The notes beneath the pieces were generated by a model. The model was not told the DNA's origin and ran no database searches. It saw nothing but the letters and a program-made list of their open reading frames with translations. The translations under genes and the position numbers were made by a program. Positions 8,828-17,392 of a stretch of 64,000 nt of DNA are shown here, piece after piece. The DNA is from ZC4RG20 sp964553875. Lineage in GTDB: Bacteria > Pseudomonadota > Gammaproteobacteria > Steroidobacterales > Rariloculaceae. Within the stretch, counting starts at the first letter, position 1. Every line of letters starts with the position of its first letter. The stretch covers positions 1-64,000 of the forward strand of contig CAZKNH010000002.1 of assembly GCA_964553875.1 (NCBI GenBank). Direction: 5' to 3'.

Positions 8828-11493
8828 TCCTGGGGCACGTCGAACGGGTTGTTGTAGTACTGCGCGCCGAGGTCGAGCCATTCGGCGATCAGCCGAAGCT
8901 CCGCATCCGAGAGGTAGCCCTCGTGCGAGCCGCCCGGATCGAATCGCGAAAAGAACCGCGGCGACGCGGCAGCGCCCGCCGCGCTCATCGGCGGAGCGAC
9001 GGGAACCGTCACGAGGATCGGATTGCCGTTCTCGTCGACTCCGTTTTCGACGAGCCGATCCTGCAGCGCACCGCCGACGAGCTCCTGCTCGTTGTCCGTG
9101 AACAGGAGCTCGCGATACGAGTTGAAGTGATCCATCTGGTCGGGTGAGAGCCCGTCCGAGAGGTCGAGCTGCGCGGCCGGCACGCCCGTCGCGCCCATCG
9201 CGTCGACCGGAACATGGCAGCCGTTCATCGTGCACGTGCGTTCGCCGATGATCGTCACGCCGTCCGTGTCGAAGTCGATCCTCGGCACGCTCCAGAGCGG
9301 ATGGATGTGCTGCTCGTAGTTGATGATGATCCGGCAGTCCGCGCTCCAGACGTTCCTGCACGCCGGAGTCGTCGGTGCCGCGTCAGTCGGGAGATCCCTG
9401 TAGCTCAGTACCAGATCGTCATCCGGCCCGCGCACGGCGGGATCGGTCCACACGTCCGAATACACGAGATCGACCGACGGCGTAAGCGCCGCGCAGTCGG
9501 TCTGGCAGCTCACACGCGTGCGCGCCTCGGCCATCGTTTCGCCGAAATCCGGGAAGATCGTCGACACCGTGTTCGGGAACGGCACACCGGTCGCGGAAGC
9601 GCCGGTGTACGCGCTCGGGAAACTGTCGCGCCTCCCATGCGAGAGCCCGCTCGCGGGGTTATGGCAACCGTTGCACTTGAGCTCCTCGCCCGGCTGCACC
9701 TGCAGCCAGTTCTGATGCCGCGGCGAGATCCGCCGGCCGCGCGCATCGACGATCTCGACGGCGAGCGGCACCTCCGCCGGCACCTTGATGCGCACGGAGC
9801 CGTCGGGCTCGATCGGCGCGTAGGCCACGATCTCGCGCATCCCGTTGCGGATGTTCGGGCCGAACGCGGTGTTCGGAAGCTCGACGACCTCGTCGTCGGG
9901 AATCGCGACCGCTTTCACGACGCGCAGGAACCGTGCAGGACGCTGATCCGCAGTCGTCACCGCCGGGTTCGCGAGCGCCGCGATGTCCTGCACGGCGACG
10001 CCGTCGACGTCGTAGACGCTCCGGATGTTGATGATCCCTGCCCGCTCGGTTACGAGCTGCGCACCGATACCCGATGGAATCGACGGCGGAATGAAGCGCG
10101 GATTCGGCCTGGGCTGCGCGGCGACGACCTCCGAGATCAGCACGCCCTCCTCGCCGACGACGATCGGCAGCTGCGTCTGGTCGCGCGGATCGTAGATCCA
10201 GACGCCATAGAGCGGCGGCGCGGGCTCGAGCGTCTCGTCCGCGAGGCGGTCCTCGGTGCATGGCAGGATCCTGCCTTCGGGATCGACGAGGCGGCACATC
10301 GACCAGGTCGTGAGTATTCGGCCCGTGCCGTCCCACAGCGGAAACGCCGAAGTGAAGCGCCCTCCGGGCGATGGGCTGTCGCCCGTGACGACCACGTTCA
10401 CGGTCGCCGGTACCTGCGCCGGACCCGAAAGTCCCGCAAACGTCGCGACGGCCTGCTGGTTCTCGACGAACGCGCGCACGTCGATCGCGACGACGTCGCC
10501 GCCGAGCGAGCCGTTCACGAACGGACGCACGACCGCCATCACCCGTCCGTCCGGCATCTCGCGCGCGCCGACGAACTGAACGAGGCCGCCGTCCGTGCCG
10601 GTCGCGTGGCTCTCGGCGCCGTACAGAAGCTCGAGCCCGGTGCCGTCCGGATTCATCGTGTAAAGGTGGATCCCGTTCACGGTCCCCGCGCGATCCCAGC
10701 GGCTGAACAGAATCCGCCCGTCGTCGAGCACGGTCGGATCGAGGTCGTGACTCTGGTTGAACGAGATCTGTTTCAGGTTCTCGCCGTCCGCGTCCATCAC
10801 GTGGAGCACGAACGCGGGCTCGTTGCGATCCTCGTCGAGCGCGTCGAACTGAGGCTTCCCTTCGTCGAGGAGGATCGCCTTCGCCTGCCGCTGCCGCGTC
10901 GACGAGAAAACGATCCGCCCGTCCGGCAGATAGTGCGGGAACACGTCGTGCCCGGCATCGGCGATGAGGTCGGACGCGATGATCCGCCGCAGCGTATCCG
11001 TCGCGATCTCGTATTCCCAGATATTCCAGGTCGGCTGCTCGTCGGCCGCGAGGTTCGGATCGAACGGGCCGCGCATCGCGAACAGCAGCCTCGTGCCGTC
11101 CGGCGAAATCTCGACACCCTGCACGTCGCCGCGGCCCTGCGTGACCGGGAACGTGACGTTGCGCTCCTCGGCGCTCGGCGACGCGCGGTCGCGCACGTAG
11201 AGATCCGTTCCAACGTTGAAACGGAGCAGGCGCCTCAGGTCCGTCTCGGCGTTGAGCTCGCCGTTCTCGTCGAACAGCGGCCCCTTCGTGTAGGCGATCG
11301 GGAAGTCCAGCACGACCGGGTCCGGGTCCTGCCCGGAGCCGACACCGACGCTGCCGTCGCTGCTGCCGCCGCAACCGCCGACGAGCGCTGCGGCGGCGAT
11401 CGACTGAAGAATGGCAGGAAGGCCGGCCGCGCGGCGACGCGTACCGTCACGACACATCGCTCGGCGACTCGACGCAATCATGGGTCGCTGCAT
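8824..11493 (-). CDS. Haem lipoprotein related to the hydrazine synthase alpha-subunit fold
   Basis: An 889-residue exported lipoprotein (lipobox AALVGGC). The N-terminal two-thirds contain repeated WD40/PD40-type propeller blades (ISPDGTRLLFAMRG, LPDGRIVFSSTRQRQ, LDDGRILFSRWD, MNPDGTGLELLY). Two haem-attachment motifs follow: CNGCH near residue 607 and an unusual spacing CTMNGCH (C-x4-CH) near 753. The layout resembles proteins carrying the hydrazine synthase alpha-subunit middle domain, but nothing here implies anammox: no beta or gamma subunits are present. It heads a six-gene operon of envelope proteins. It is probably an outer-membrane or periplasmic redox protein, with unknown substrate. 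An internal ATG at 11457 would also give a complete lipoprotein signal. Confidence 0.65.
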   Translation of the reverse strand: MQRPMIASSRRAMCRDGTRRRAAGLPAILQSIAAAALVGGCGGSSDGSVGVGSGQDPDPVVLDFPIAYTKGPLFDENGELNAETDLRRLLRFNVGTDLYVRDRASPSAEERNVTFPVTQGRGDVQGVEISPDGTRLLFAMRGPFDPNLAADEQPTWNIWEYEIATDTLRRIIASDLIADAGHDVFPHYLPDGRIVFSSTRQRQAKAILLDEGKPQFDALDEDRNEPAFVLHVMDADGENLKQISFNQSHDLDPTVLDDGRILFSRWDRAGTVNGIHLYTMNPDGTGLELLYGAESHATGTDGGLVQFVGAREMPDGRVMAVVRPFVNGSLGGDVVAIDVRAFVENQQAVATFAGLSGPAQVPATVNVVVTGDSPSPGGRFTSAFPLWDGTGRILTTWSMCRLVDPEGRILPCTEDRLADETLEPAPPLYGVWIYDPRDQTQLPIVVGEEGVLISEVVAAQPRPNPRFIPPSIPSGIGAQLVTERAGIINIRSVYDVDGVAVQDIAALANPAVTTADQRPARFLRVVKAVAIPDDEVVELPNTAFGPNIRNGMREIVAYAPIEPDGSVRIKVPAEVPLAVEIVDARGRRISPRHQNWLQVQPGEELKCNGCHNPASGLSHGRRDSFPSAYTGASATGVPFPNTVSTIFPDFGETMAEARTRVSCQTDCAALTPSVDLVYSDVWTDPAVRGPDDDLVLSYRDLPTDAAPTTPACRNVWSADCRIIINYEQHIHPLWSVPRIDFDTDGVTIIGERTCTMNGCHVPVDAMGATGVPAAQLDLSDGLSPDQMDHFNSYRELLFTDNEQELVGGALQDRLVENGVDENGNPILVTVPVAPPMSAAGAAASPRFFSRFDPGGSHEGYLSDAELRLIAEWLDLGAQYYNNPFDVPQE

Positions 11494-11647
11494 AATGAGT
11501 TAGGTCAAAACGCGCCTACCGTTAACGCGATCACAAGATCGCCCCGCTGCATCGGCCCTTTCCCCGAATCAGTGAGCGGCGTCTCCCGACGTGCTTTCCG
11601 CCGCGGCTCCGCGCGCGACTTCACTTAATCGCGAAGCAATTCGGACG

Positions 11648-11676
11648 CGGGAAATCTGCGAGCCGGGAAATCTGCG
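11648..11676. promoter_or_regulatory. 13-bp direct repeat in a divergent promoter region
   Basis: CGGGAAATCTGCG occurs at 11648-11660 and again at 11664-11676, a 16-base period, inside the 367-base interval (11494-11860) between two divergent envelope operons. Spacing of about one and a half helical turns suggests tandem binding sites for one regulator controlling both directions. No regulator gene lies next to it. The rest of the interval shows no gene and no promoter I would call with confidence. Confidence 0.45.
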
Positions 11677-11860
11677 GTAGATCACCCCGCGGAGCTTAAT
11701 GGCGAGCTAGGCTTCGGAACGACCTGTCGCAGAACCGAGACGTCGCGAAAGTTCCACATGTCGGATCAGATCGTTCGCTGTGGTGTACTTCGCGCCGGAT
11801 CGGAGATTGTTAGATCTTCGAATGGCCACGAGTGTCTGGTCTCGATTCGGACGACTGCAG

Positions 11861-13039
11861 ATGAACAGCGGAATACCTTCGACTCGCCGCCGAGCTCACG
11901 TCTTCGTCGCGCTCGCCGCGGCGACGATCGGCACGGCGTGGGCCGCCGAGCCTGAGGAGCAGGCCCAGCGCATGCACGACCGCATAGCCGGCGTGCCGCC
12001 GAGCCCCGAAGTTCTGACTGAAATGACGACGCTCATTCAGAACGGCAACCCGCGCCGGGCCGCGCTCGTCGCGACGAACGACCGCCATTTCTATACGGTC
12101 ACGTTGAAGAACCTCGCGGCGCCATGGACGAACCGTGATCAGTCGCCGTTCGTGCCGCTCAACGACTACATCGCGCTCGTGATCGGGCTCGTCAAGGACG
12201 ACTACCCGTTCGACCAGATTCTCTACGAGGACGTGCTCTACGTCGGCGTCGGGGTGTCGCCGCCGCCGTCCGCGACGAGCAACGCGCACTACGAAGCGCT
12301 CGAGCGCCGCATGCTCGATCCGACTTTCGACCCCGAGACGGGGCTCCAGCGCACGACCCAATCGTCCGTCTATCCGCTGCCTCCGAACGCGACCGCGGGC
12401 GCGATGACGACGCGCGCGGCCGCCGAGGCGTTCTTCATCGCGGGCACGAACCGCGCGATGCTCCGCTTCACGCTGCTCAATCACCTGTGCGTCGACATGG
12501 AGCAGCTGCATGATACGAGCATCGTCCCGGACCGCATCCGGCAGGACGTATCGCGGAGCCCCGGCGGCGACAGCCGCGTGTTCAACAACAACTGCATCGG
12601 CTGCCACGCCGGCATGGACCCCCTCGCGCAGGCCTTCGCCTATTACAACTTCGATCAGGACGCGGGCAGCATCGAGTACACGTCGGGCGTCGTGCAGCCG
12701 AAGTACTTCAACAACGCGGACACGTTCGCGGACGGGTTCGTCACGCCGGACGACTCGTGGGACAACTACTGGCGCGAGGGACGTAACGCGCTGCTCGGCT
12801 GGAGTCCGTTCCTTCCCGGAAGCGGACAGGGCGCGAAGTCGCTGGGCCGGGAGCTCGCGGCATCGGATGCGTTCGCGCAGTGCCAGGTCAAGAAGGTGTT
12901 CGAGACGGTCTGCCTGCGTCCGCCGGCGAACGGCAACGATCACCAGCAGATCGTCACGATGGCGGAATCGTTCAAGAGCAGCAACTACGACCTTCGGGGC
13001 GTGTTCGCGGACGCCGCGGTGTACTGCATAGCCGAATGA
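11861..13039 (+). CDS. Exported DUF1588-like cytochrome c
   Basis: A protein of about 392 residues with a signal peptide (RRRAHVFVALAAATIGTAWA). Its C-terminal half carries FNNNCIGCHAGMDPLAQAF, a single CxxCH haem site near residue 245, in the context typical of DUF1588/DUF1592 cytochromes. Two further cysteines (SDAFAQCQVKKVFETVC) may form a disulfide. The frame is open upstream to 11780; I chose 11861 because it places the signal peptide at the N-terminus. It is the first gene of the rightward operon, and the next reading frame begins within its stop region. It is probably an electron carrier of the envelope system; its substrate is unknown. Confidence 0.7.
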   Translation: MNSGIPSTRRRAHVFVALAAATIGTAWAAEPEEQAQRMHDRIAGVPPSPEVLTEMTTLIQNGNPRRAALVATNDRHFYTVTLKNLAAPWTNRDQSPFVPLNDYIALVIGLVKDDYPFDQILYEDVLYVGVGVSPPPSATSNAHYEALERRMLDPTFDPETGLQRTTQSSVYPLPPNATAGAMTTRAAAEAFFIAGTNRAMLRFTLLNHLCVDMEQLHDTSIVPDRIRQDVSRSPGGDSRVFNNNCIGCHAGMDPLAQAFAYYNFDQDAGSIEYTSGVVQPKYFNNADTFADGFVTPDDSWDNYWREGRNALLGWSPFLPGSGQGAKSLGRELAASDAFAQCQVKKVFETVCLRPPANGNDHQQIVTMAESFKSSNYDLRGVFADAAVYCIAE

Positions 13040-13059
13040 GCGCGCACGGAGGCACGACG

Positions 13060-15588
13060 ATGCAGCACGGAATACGGGCAGGCGCGACGGCGCTCGCAGT
13101 GATGCTCGCGGCGGTGCTCACCGGATGCAGCGGCGGAAGCGGCGCGAGCGTCGAGGAGCTGCCGGGATCCGGGGGCGGCACGAGCGGTGCGACGTACAAC
13201 GGACCGCCGCCGTCGACGCCGGATGTCCAGGCTTTCAAGATTTACCTGTACGACAACGTCCGCGCGTCGAACCGATGCGGCGCCTGTCATGGGCTCGACG
13301 GCGGCCAGTCGCCGCTCTTCGCGCGAACCGACGACGTGAACCTCGCGTATGCCGAGGTGAACTCGTTCGTGAACCTTACGTCCCCGGCCGACTCGCCGAT
13401 GGTGTTGAAGGTCGCGGGCGGTCATAACTGCTGGCTCACGAGCGACGAAGCGTGCGCGGACATCCTCGAGACGTGGATCAGGAACTGGGCCGGCGAGCTC
13501 GCGACCGGCGGCCGTGAGATCACGCTCGAGCCGCCGCCGCTTCGCGATCCGGGACAGAGTAAGAGCTTCCCGGCCGACGTGTCGCTGTTCGAGACGCACG
13601 TCTACCCCCTGCTCCGCGAGCACTGCGGAAGCTGTCATGCAGCGAGCTCGACGACGCGGCAATCGCCGTTCTTCGCGGAAGGTCCCCCGAGTGACCCCAA
13701 CGCCGTGCGGGCCGCGTACGACGCCGCGAAGCCGCGCATCAATCTCGATGCGCCGCAGTCGTCGCGCCTCGTCGTGAGGCTCCGCGAGGAATCGCACAAC
13801 TGCTGGACGTCCGACTGCAAAAGCGACGCGGACGAGATGGAGAACGCGATCCGCGCATTCGCGAATCAGGTGCCGGTCACGTCGGTCGATCCCGCGCTCC
13901 TGACGAGCAAGGCGCTCACGCTCTTCGAGGGCACGATCGCGGCCGGCGGTAACCGTTACGAGGCGCACCAGATCGCGCTCTACGAGTTCAAGACGGGCCA
14001 AGGCGGCACCGCATTCGACACGAGCGGCGTCGACCCGGCGATGGATCTTACGCTCTCCGGCGCGGTCGAGTGGGTCGGCGGCTGGGGTCTCGCGTTCTCG
14101 GGCGGCAAGGCGCAGGCGTCGACGACGACGAGCCGGAAGCTCTACGACCAGATCGTCGCGACCGGCGAGTATTCGATCGAGGCATGGGTAGCACCAGGCA
14201 ACGTCGTGCAGGAGGACGTGCGCATCGTCAGCTACTCGGGCGGCGAGATGCAGCGCAACTTCAACCTCGGCCAGAACATGTACGACTACGAGTTCTTCGT
14301 CCGCACGGAGACCTCGGACGAGAACGGTAACCCGCGCCTGTCGACGCCGTCGGCGGACGAGGTGCTGCAGGCGACGTTGCAGCACGTCGTCGCGACGTTC
14401 CATCCGGTCGAGGGCCGCAAGATCTACGTGAACGGCGAGCTCGTCACGAATGCTGACCCGGCACCCGGGGGCCTGCTCACGTCGTGGGACGACACGTTCG
14501 CGTTCGTGCTCGGTAACGAAGTCTCGGGCACGAAACCGTTCACGGGCGTGATCCGACTGGTCGCGATTCACAACCGCGCGCTCACGCCCGAGCAGATCGT
14601 GCAGAATTTCGAGGCCGGCGTCGGCGAGAAGTTCTTCCTGCTCTTCAGCGTCGAGCACCTGACGAACGTGCCGCAAAGCTACATCGTCTTCGAAGCGGCG
14701 CAGTTCGACAGCTACAGCTATCTGTTCCGGAGGCCGTTCTTCATCAGCCTCGACGACGGCGTCGTGCCTACGAACATACCGATCCGGGGCATCCGGATCG
14801 GCGTGAACGGCGTGGAGGCTCCGGTCGGTCAGGCGTACGGGAAGCTCGACACGGCCATCACGGGCGCGAGCTACGACGTCGCGACGGGTCAAATGCTGTC
14901 GACGATCGGCACGGTGATACCTCTCGAGAAGGGACCCGAATCCGACGAGTTCTTCCTGACGTTCGACGCGATCGGCACGCGCACGTACAGCCGGCCGAAG
15001 CCAGAGACGCCCGCGCCGCCTGCCCCCGTCGATCTCGGCGAGATGGCGGAGGTCGGCGTGCGTACGTTCGACGAGATCAACGCGACGATGGCGAAGCTCA
15101 CCGGCGTCAATCCGAACGACCCCAACGTGCGAGCCACGTTCGAGACCGTGCGGCAATCGTTGCCGGCCGTCCCGACGCTCGAGGCCGTGCTCGCGTCGCA
15201 TCAGGTCGCGATCGCGCAGCTCGCGATCGAGTACTGCAACGCGTTGATCGAAAATCCGACGCTGCGCGCGCAGATGTTCCCGAACTTCCCGTTCGGCGAC
15301 ACACCTTCGGATGCGTTCGCGGCGCGCGAACACCTGATCAATCCGCTGCTCGACAGCTTCCTGGGCGTCGTCCCTCTCGCGACGCAGCCCGATCGCACGT
15401 TCCTCGAGAACAGGCTCAACGAGCTGCTCGACGGCATAGAGGACGACGAGACGCGGCCGGGCCTGCTCAACACGGAGAACGAAACGGTCTACGAGAACGA
15501 GCCAGACCCCGCGGCCGCGCGCACGCGCACGCTCGCGAAGGCCGTCTGCTCGGCCGTGCTCGGCAGCGCCGTGATGCTGATTCAGTGA
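13060..15588 (+). CDS. Diheme cytochrome lipoprotein with a LamG-like domain
   Basis: An 842-residue lipoprotein (lipobox VLTGC). Two CxxCH motifs (CGACH near residue 72 and CGSCH near 189) each sit in a similar module ending in a GHNCW or SHNCW stretch, suggesting an internal duplication. Residues about 365-510 form a LamG/concanavalin-like jelly roll (EYSIEAWVAPGN, RKIYVNGELV, LVAIHNRALTPEQI). A C-terminal part of unknown fold follows. The ATG at 13060 has GGAGG upstream and was preferred over the in-frame ATG at 13036. The LamG part may bind carbohydrate or a polymer at the cell surface; that is inference. Confidence 0.7.
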   Translation: MQHGIRAGATALAVMLAAVLTGCSGGSGASVEELPGSGGGTSGATYNGPPPSTPDVQAFKIYLYDNVRASNRCGACHGLDGGQSPLFARTDDVNLAYAEVNSFVNLTSPADSPMVLKVAGGHNCWLTSDEACADILETWIRNWAGELATGGREITLEPPPLRDPGQSKSFPADVSLFETHVYPLLREHCGSCHAASSTTRQSPFFAEGPPSDPNAVRAAYDAAKPRINLDAPQSSRLVVRLREESHNCWTSDCKSDADEMENAIRAFANQVPVTSVDPALLTSKALTLFEGTIAAGGNRYEAHQIALYEFKTGQGGTAFDTSGVDPAMDLTLSGAVEWVGGWGLAFSGGKAQASTTTSRKLYDQIVATGEYSIEAWVAPGNVVQEDVRIVSYSGGEMQRNFNLGQNMYDYEFFVRTETSDENGNPRLSTPSADEVLQATLQHVVATFHPVEGRKIYVNGELVTNADPAPGGLLTSWDDTFAFVLGNEVSGTKPFTGVIRLVAIHNRALTPEQIVQNFEAGVGEKFFLLFSVEHLTNVPQSYIVFEAAQFDSYSYLFRRPFFISLDDGVVPTNIPIRGIRIGVNGVEAPVGQAYGKLDTAITGASYDVATGQMLSTIGTVIPLEKGPESDEFFLTFDAIGTRTYSRPKPETPAPPAPVDLGEMAEVGVRTFDEINATMAKLTGVNPNDPNVRATFETVRQSLPAVPTLEAVLASHQVAIAQLAIEYCNALIENPTLRAQMFPNFPFGDTPSDAFAAREHLINPLLDSFLGVVPLATQPDRTFLENRLNELLDGIEDDETRPGLLNTENETVYENEPDPAAARTRTLAKAVCSAVLGSAVMLIQ

Positions 15589-15609
15589 GGTTTCGACGAG
15601 GAACGGAAC

Positions 15610-17244
15610 ATGGTCATCAAGATCAAGCGCAGGCTGCGGCATCCGGACGCCCCGCAGCGCCACGAGCAGCATCGGCGCCCGATGACGCGGCGCGAGCTGC
15701 TCGGCCAGGGTTTCATCGCCGGCTCGGCGACCGTGCTCACGGGCGGCGTGCTCGGGCTCTTCGCGAATCCGCGCGCCGTGTACGCGGACCTTGCGAAGGA
15801 CTTGCAGCCGCTCACGCAGGCGTGCGGCATCACGAACGGCGCCGGCAAGATTCCGTTCATCTGCTTCGACCTCGCCGGCGGCGCGAACATGGCGGGATCG
15901 AACGTGCTGGTCGGCGGTCCCGGCGGCCAGTTCGATCTCCTGAGCACCGCCGGGTATCGCAAGCTCGGTTTGCCGGGCGACATGGTGCCGGGCGTCACCG
16001 AAGCGAACCCGACCGCGACGAGCAACGGTGATCACACGGACACGAGCCTCGGGCTCGCGTTCCACAGCGACAGTGCGTTCCTGCGCGGGATCCAGGCGAG
16101 CCTCCGCACGCCGGGCCTCGAGACGAGAGTCAACGGCGCGGTGATTCCGGCGCGATCCGAGAACGACACGAGCAACAATCCGCACAATCCGCTCTATGCG
16201 ATCCAAAAAGCGGGCGCGGACGGCTTGATCGTGACGCTCTGCGGCTCGCGCAATACCGATTCGGGCGGTAATTCCGTCGCGCCGATGTCGATGATCGACC
16301 CGCAGTACCGGCCGACGAAGGTCGATCGTCCGAGCGACGCCGTCGGTCTCGTCGATACGGGTCAGCTCGTCGGCCTGCTCGGACCGAGCGACGCGACCGC
16401 GGTGCTCGAGGCGATCTACCGGATCAGCGCCAGGAAGATCGACGGGCACACCTCGACGGGCTTGAGCGTCAGCCGCGACGAGGTCGTGAAGGAGCTCCTG
16501 AAGTGCGGATACCTCAAGGCCGCCGACGTCGCCGACCGTTTCGGCAAGGTGATCCTCGATCCGGGCAAGGATCCGAACATCGTCGGGCCAAACGGCATCT
16601 TCACGACCGAGGAGTTCTTCGCGAACAACACAGACGGCGCCGAGTTCCGCAAGACCGCTTCGATCATGAAGCTCGTGATCGAGGGCTACGCGGGCGCGGG
16701 CTGCATCACGATGGGCGGCTACGACTACCACGGCGGCGCACGCCAGGAGGGTGAGATCAAGGATTTCCGCGCGGGACGCTGCATGGGCGCGTGCCTCGAG
16801 TACGCCGCGCGCGTCGGCGTGCCGCTCGTTCTCTACGTCTTCAGCGACGGCTCGCTGTCGAGCAACGGCGTGATCGACGATTCGATCAACGGCCGCGGCA
16901 AGGGCGAGTGGACAAGCGACAACCAGGACACGGCGGCGTCGTTCTTCCTCGTCTACAGCCCGATCGGGCGGCCTCCGATCTACCAGAGCGGCTCGGACGG
17001 TCTCTCGATGTTCCAGCACCAGCAGATCGGCTACTTCACGCCGAACGGCGACGTGCAGCGCTCGAGCTCGCCGGGCGCGAACAACGTGAACCTGCTCGTC
17101 GAGATGGTCGCGCTGAACTACATGGCGCTGCACGGCGAGCAGCATCTGTTCGCGTCGCGCTTCCCGAACCACGGCCTCGGCAACACCACGAACCTCGATC
17201 GCTTCACCGCGTTCGAGGCGATCGTGAACGGCACGATCGCTTAG
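15610..17244 (+). CDS. DUF1501-type exported protein
   Basis: A 544-residue protein. An N-terminal region with MTRRELLGQGFIAGSATVLTGG looks like a variant twin-arginine signal. The body is of the kind annotated as DUF1501, an alkaline phosphatase/sulfatase-like fold (CFDLAGGANMAGSNVL, MGGYDYHGGARQEGE, LYVFSDGSLSSNG). It lies 21 bases behind the LamG cytochrome gene and is the last gene of that operon. DUF1501 proteins commonly accompany DUF1592/DUF1588 cytochromes, so a joint export or assembly role is plausible. The catalytic role is unproven. A perfect palindrome follows its stop codon by nine bases. Confidence 0.7.
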   Translation: MVIKIKRRLRHPDAPQRHEQHRRPMTRRELLGQGFIAGSATVLTGGVLGLFANPRAVYADLAKDLQPLTQACGITNGAGKIPFICFDLAGGANMAGSNVLVGGPGGQFDLLSTAGYRKLGLPGDMVPGVTEANPTATSNGDHTDTSLGLAFHSDSAFLRGIQASLRTPGLETRVNGAVIPARSENDTSNNPHNPLYAIQKAGADGLIVTLCGSRNTDSGGNSVAPMSMIDPQYRPTKVDRPSDAVGLVDTGQLVGLLGPSDATAVLEAIYRISARKIDGHTSTGLSVSRDEVVKELLKCGYLKAADVADRFGKVILDPGKDPNIVGPNGIFTTEEFFANNTDGAEFRKTASIMKLVIEGYAGAGCITMGGYDYHGGARQEGEIKDFRAGRCMGACLEYAARVGVPLVLYVFSDGSLSSNGVIDDSINGRGKGEWTSDNQDTAASFFLVYSPIGRPPIYQSGSDGLSMFQHQQIGYFTPNGDVQRSSSPGANNVNLLVEMVALNYMALHGEQHLFASRFPNHGLGNTTNLDRFTAFEAIVNGTIA

Positions 17245-17252
17245 CCTCCCAA

Positions 17253-17293
17253 CGGGTCAGACACCATTTCCAAGGGAAATGGTGTCTGACCCG
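17253..17293. repeat. Perfect 19-bp-arm GTGTCAGACACC-type palindrome
   Basis: CGGGTCAGACACCATTTCC at 17253-17271 is the exact inverse of the sequence at 17275-17293, with a three-base loop AAG. A degenerate second unit (GGGCTCTGACCCC) follows at about 17313-17325. Transcribed from the DUF1501 gene it would form a very stable hairpin and may work as a terminator, though no U-tract follows. The right arm supplies an ATG that is in frame with the next gene. Confidence 0.9.
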
Positions 17294-17392
17294 GTTCTGC
17301 CCCGTCAGAATCGGGCTCTGACCCCGAATTTCCTTGACACGGACGGTCGTTGTCCGGAAAAAGGGCGCTGCTTCCGCCCCGAGTGTGCCTGC

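Noticed and set aside
8824..11493. Evidence of anammox (hydrazine synthase)
   Set aside because: Only the alpha-like fold is present; beta and gamma subunits and hydrazine dehydrogenase are absent, and such alpha-like proteins are known from many organisms without anammox.
12985..17172. A 1395-codon open frame on the minus strand antisense to the cytochrome/DUF1501 operon
   Set aside because: Its translation is Arg/Val/Ala/Asp/His-rich without domains; it is the mirror of GC-biased codons in the real plus-strand genes. Similar long shadows at 9214-11628, 22137-24029, 24496-26559, 27438-29507 and 43515-46313 were dropped for the same reason.
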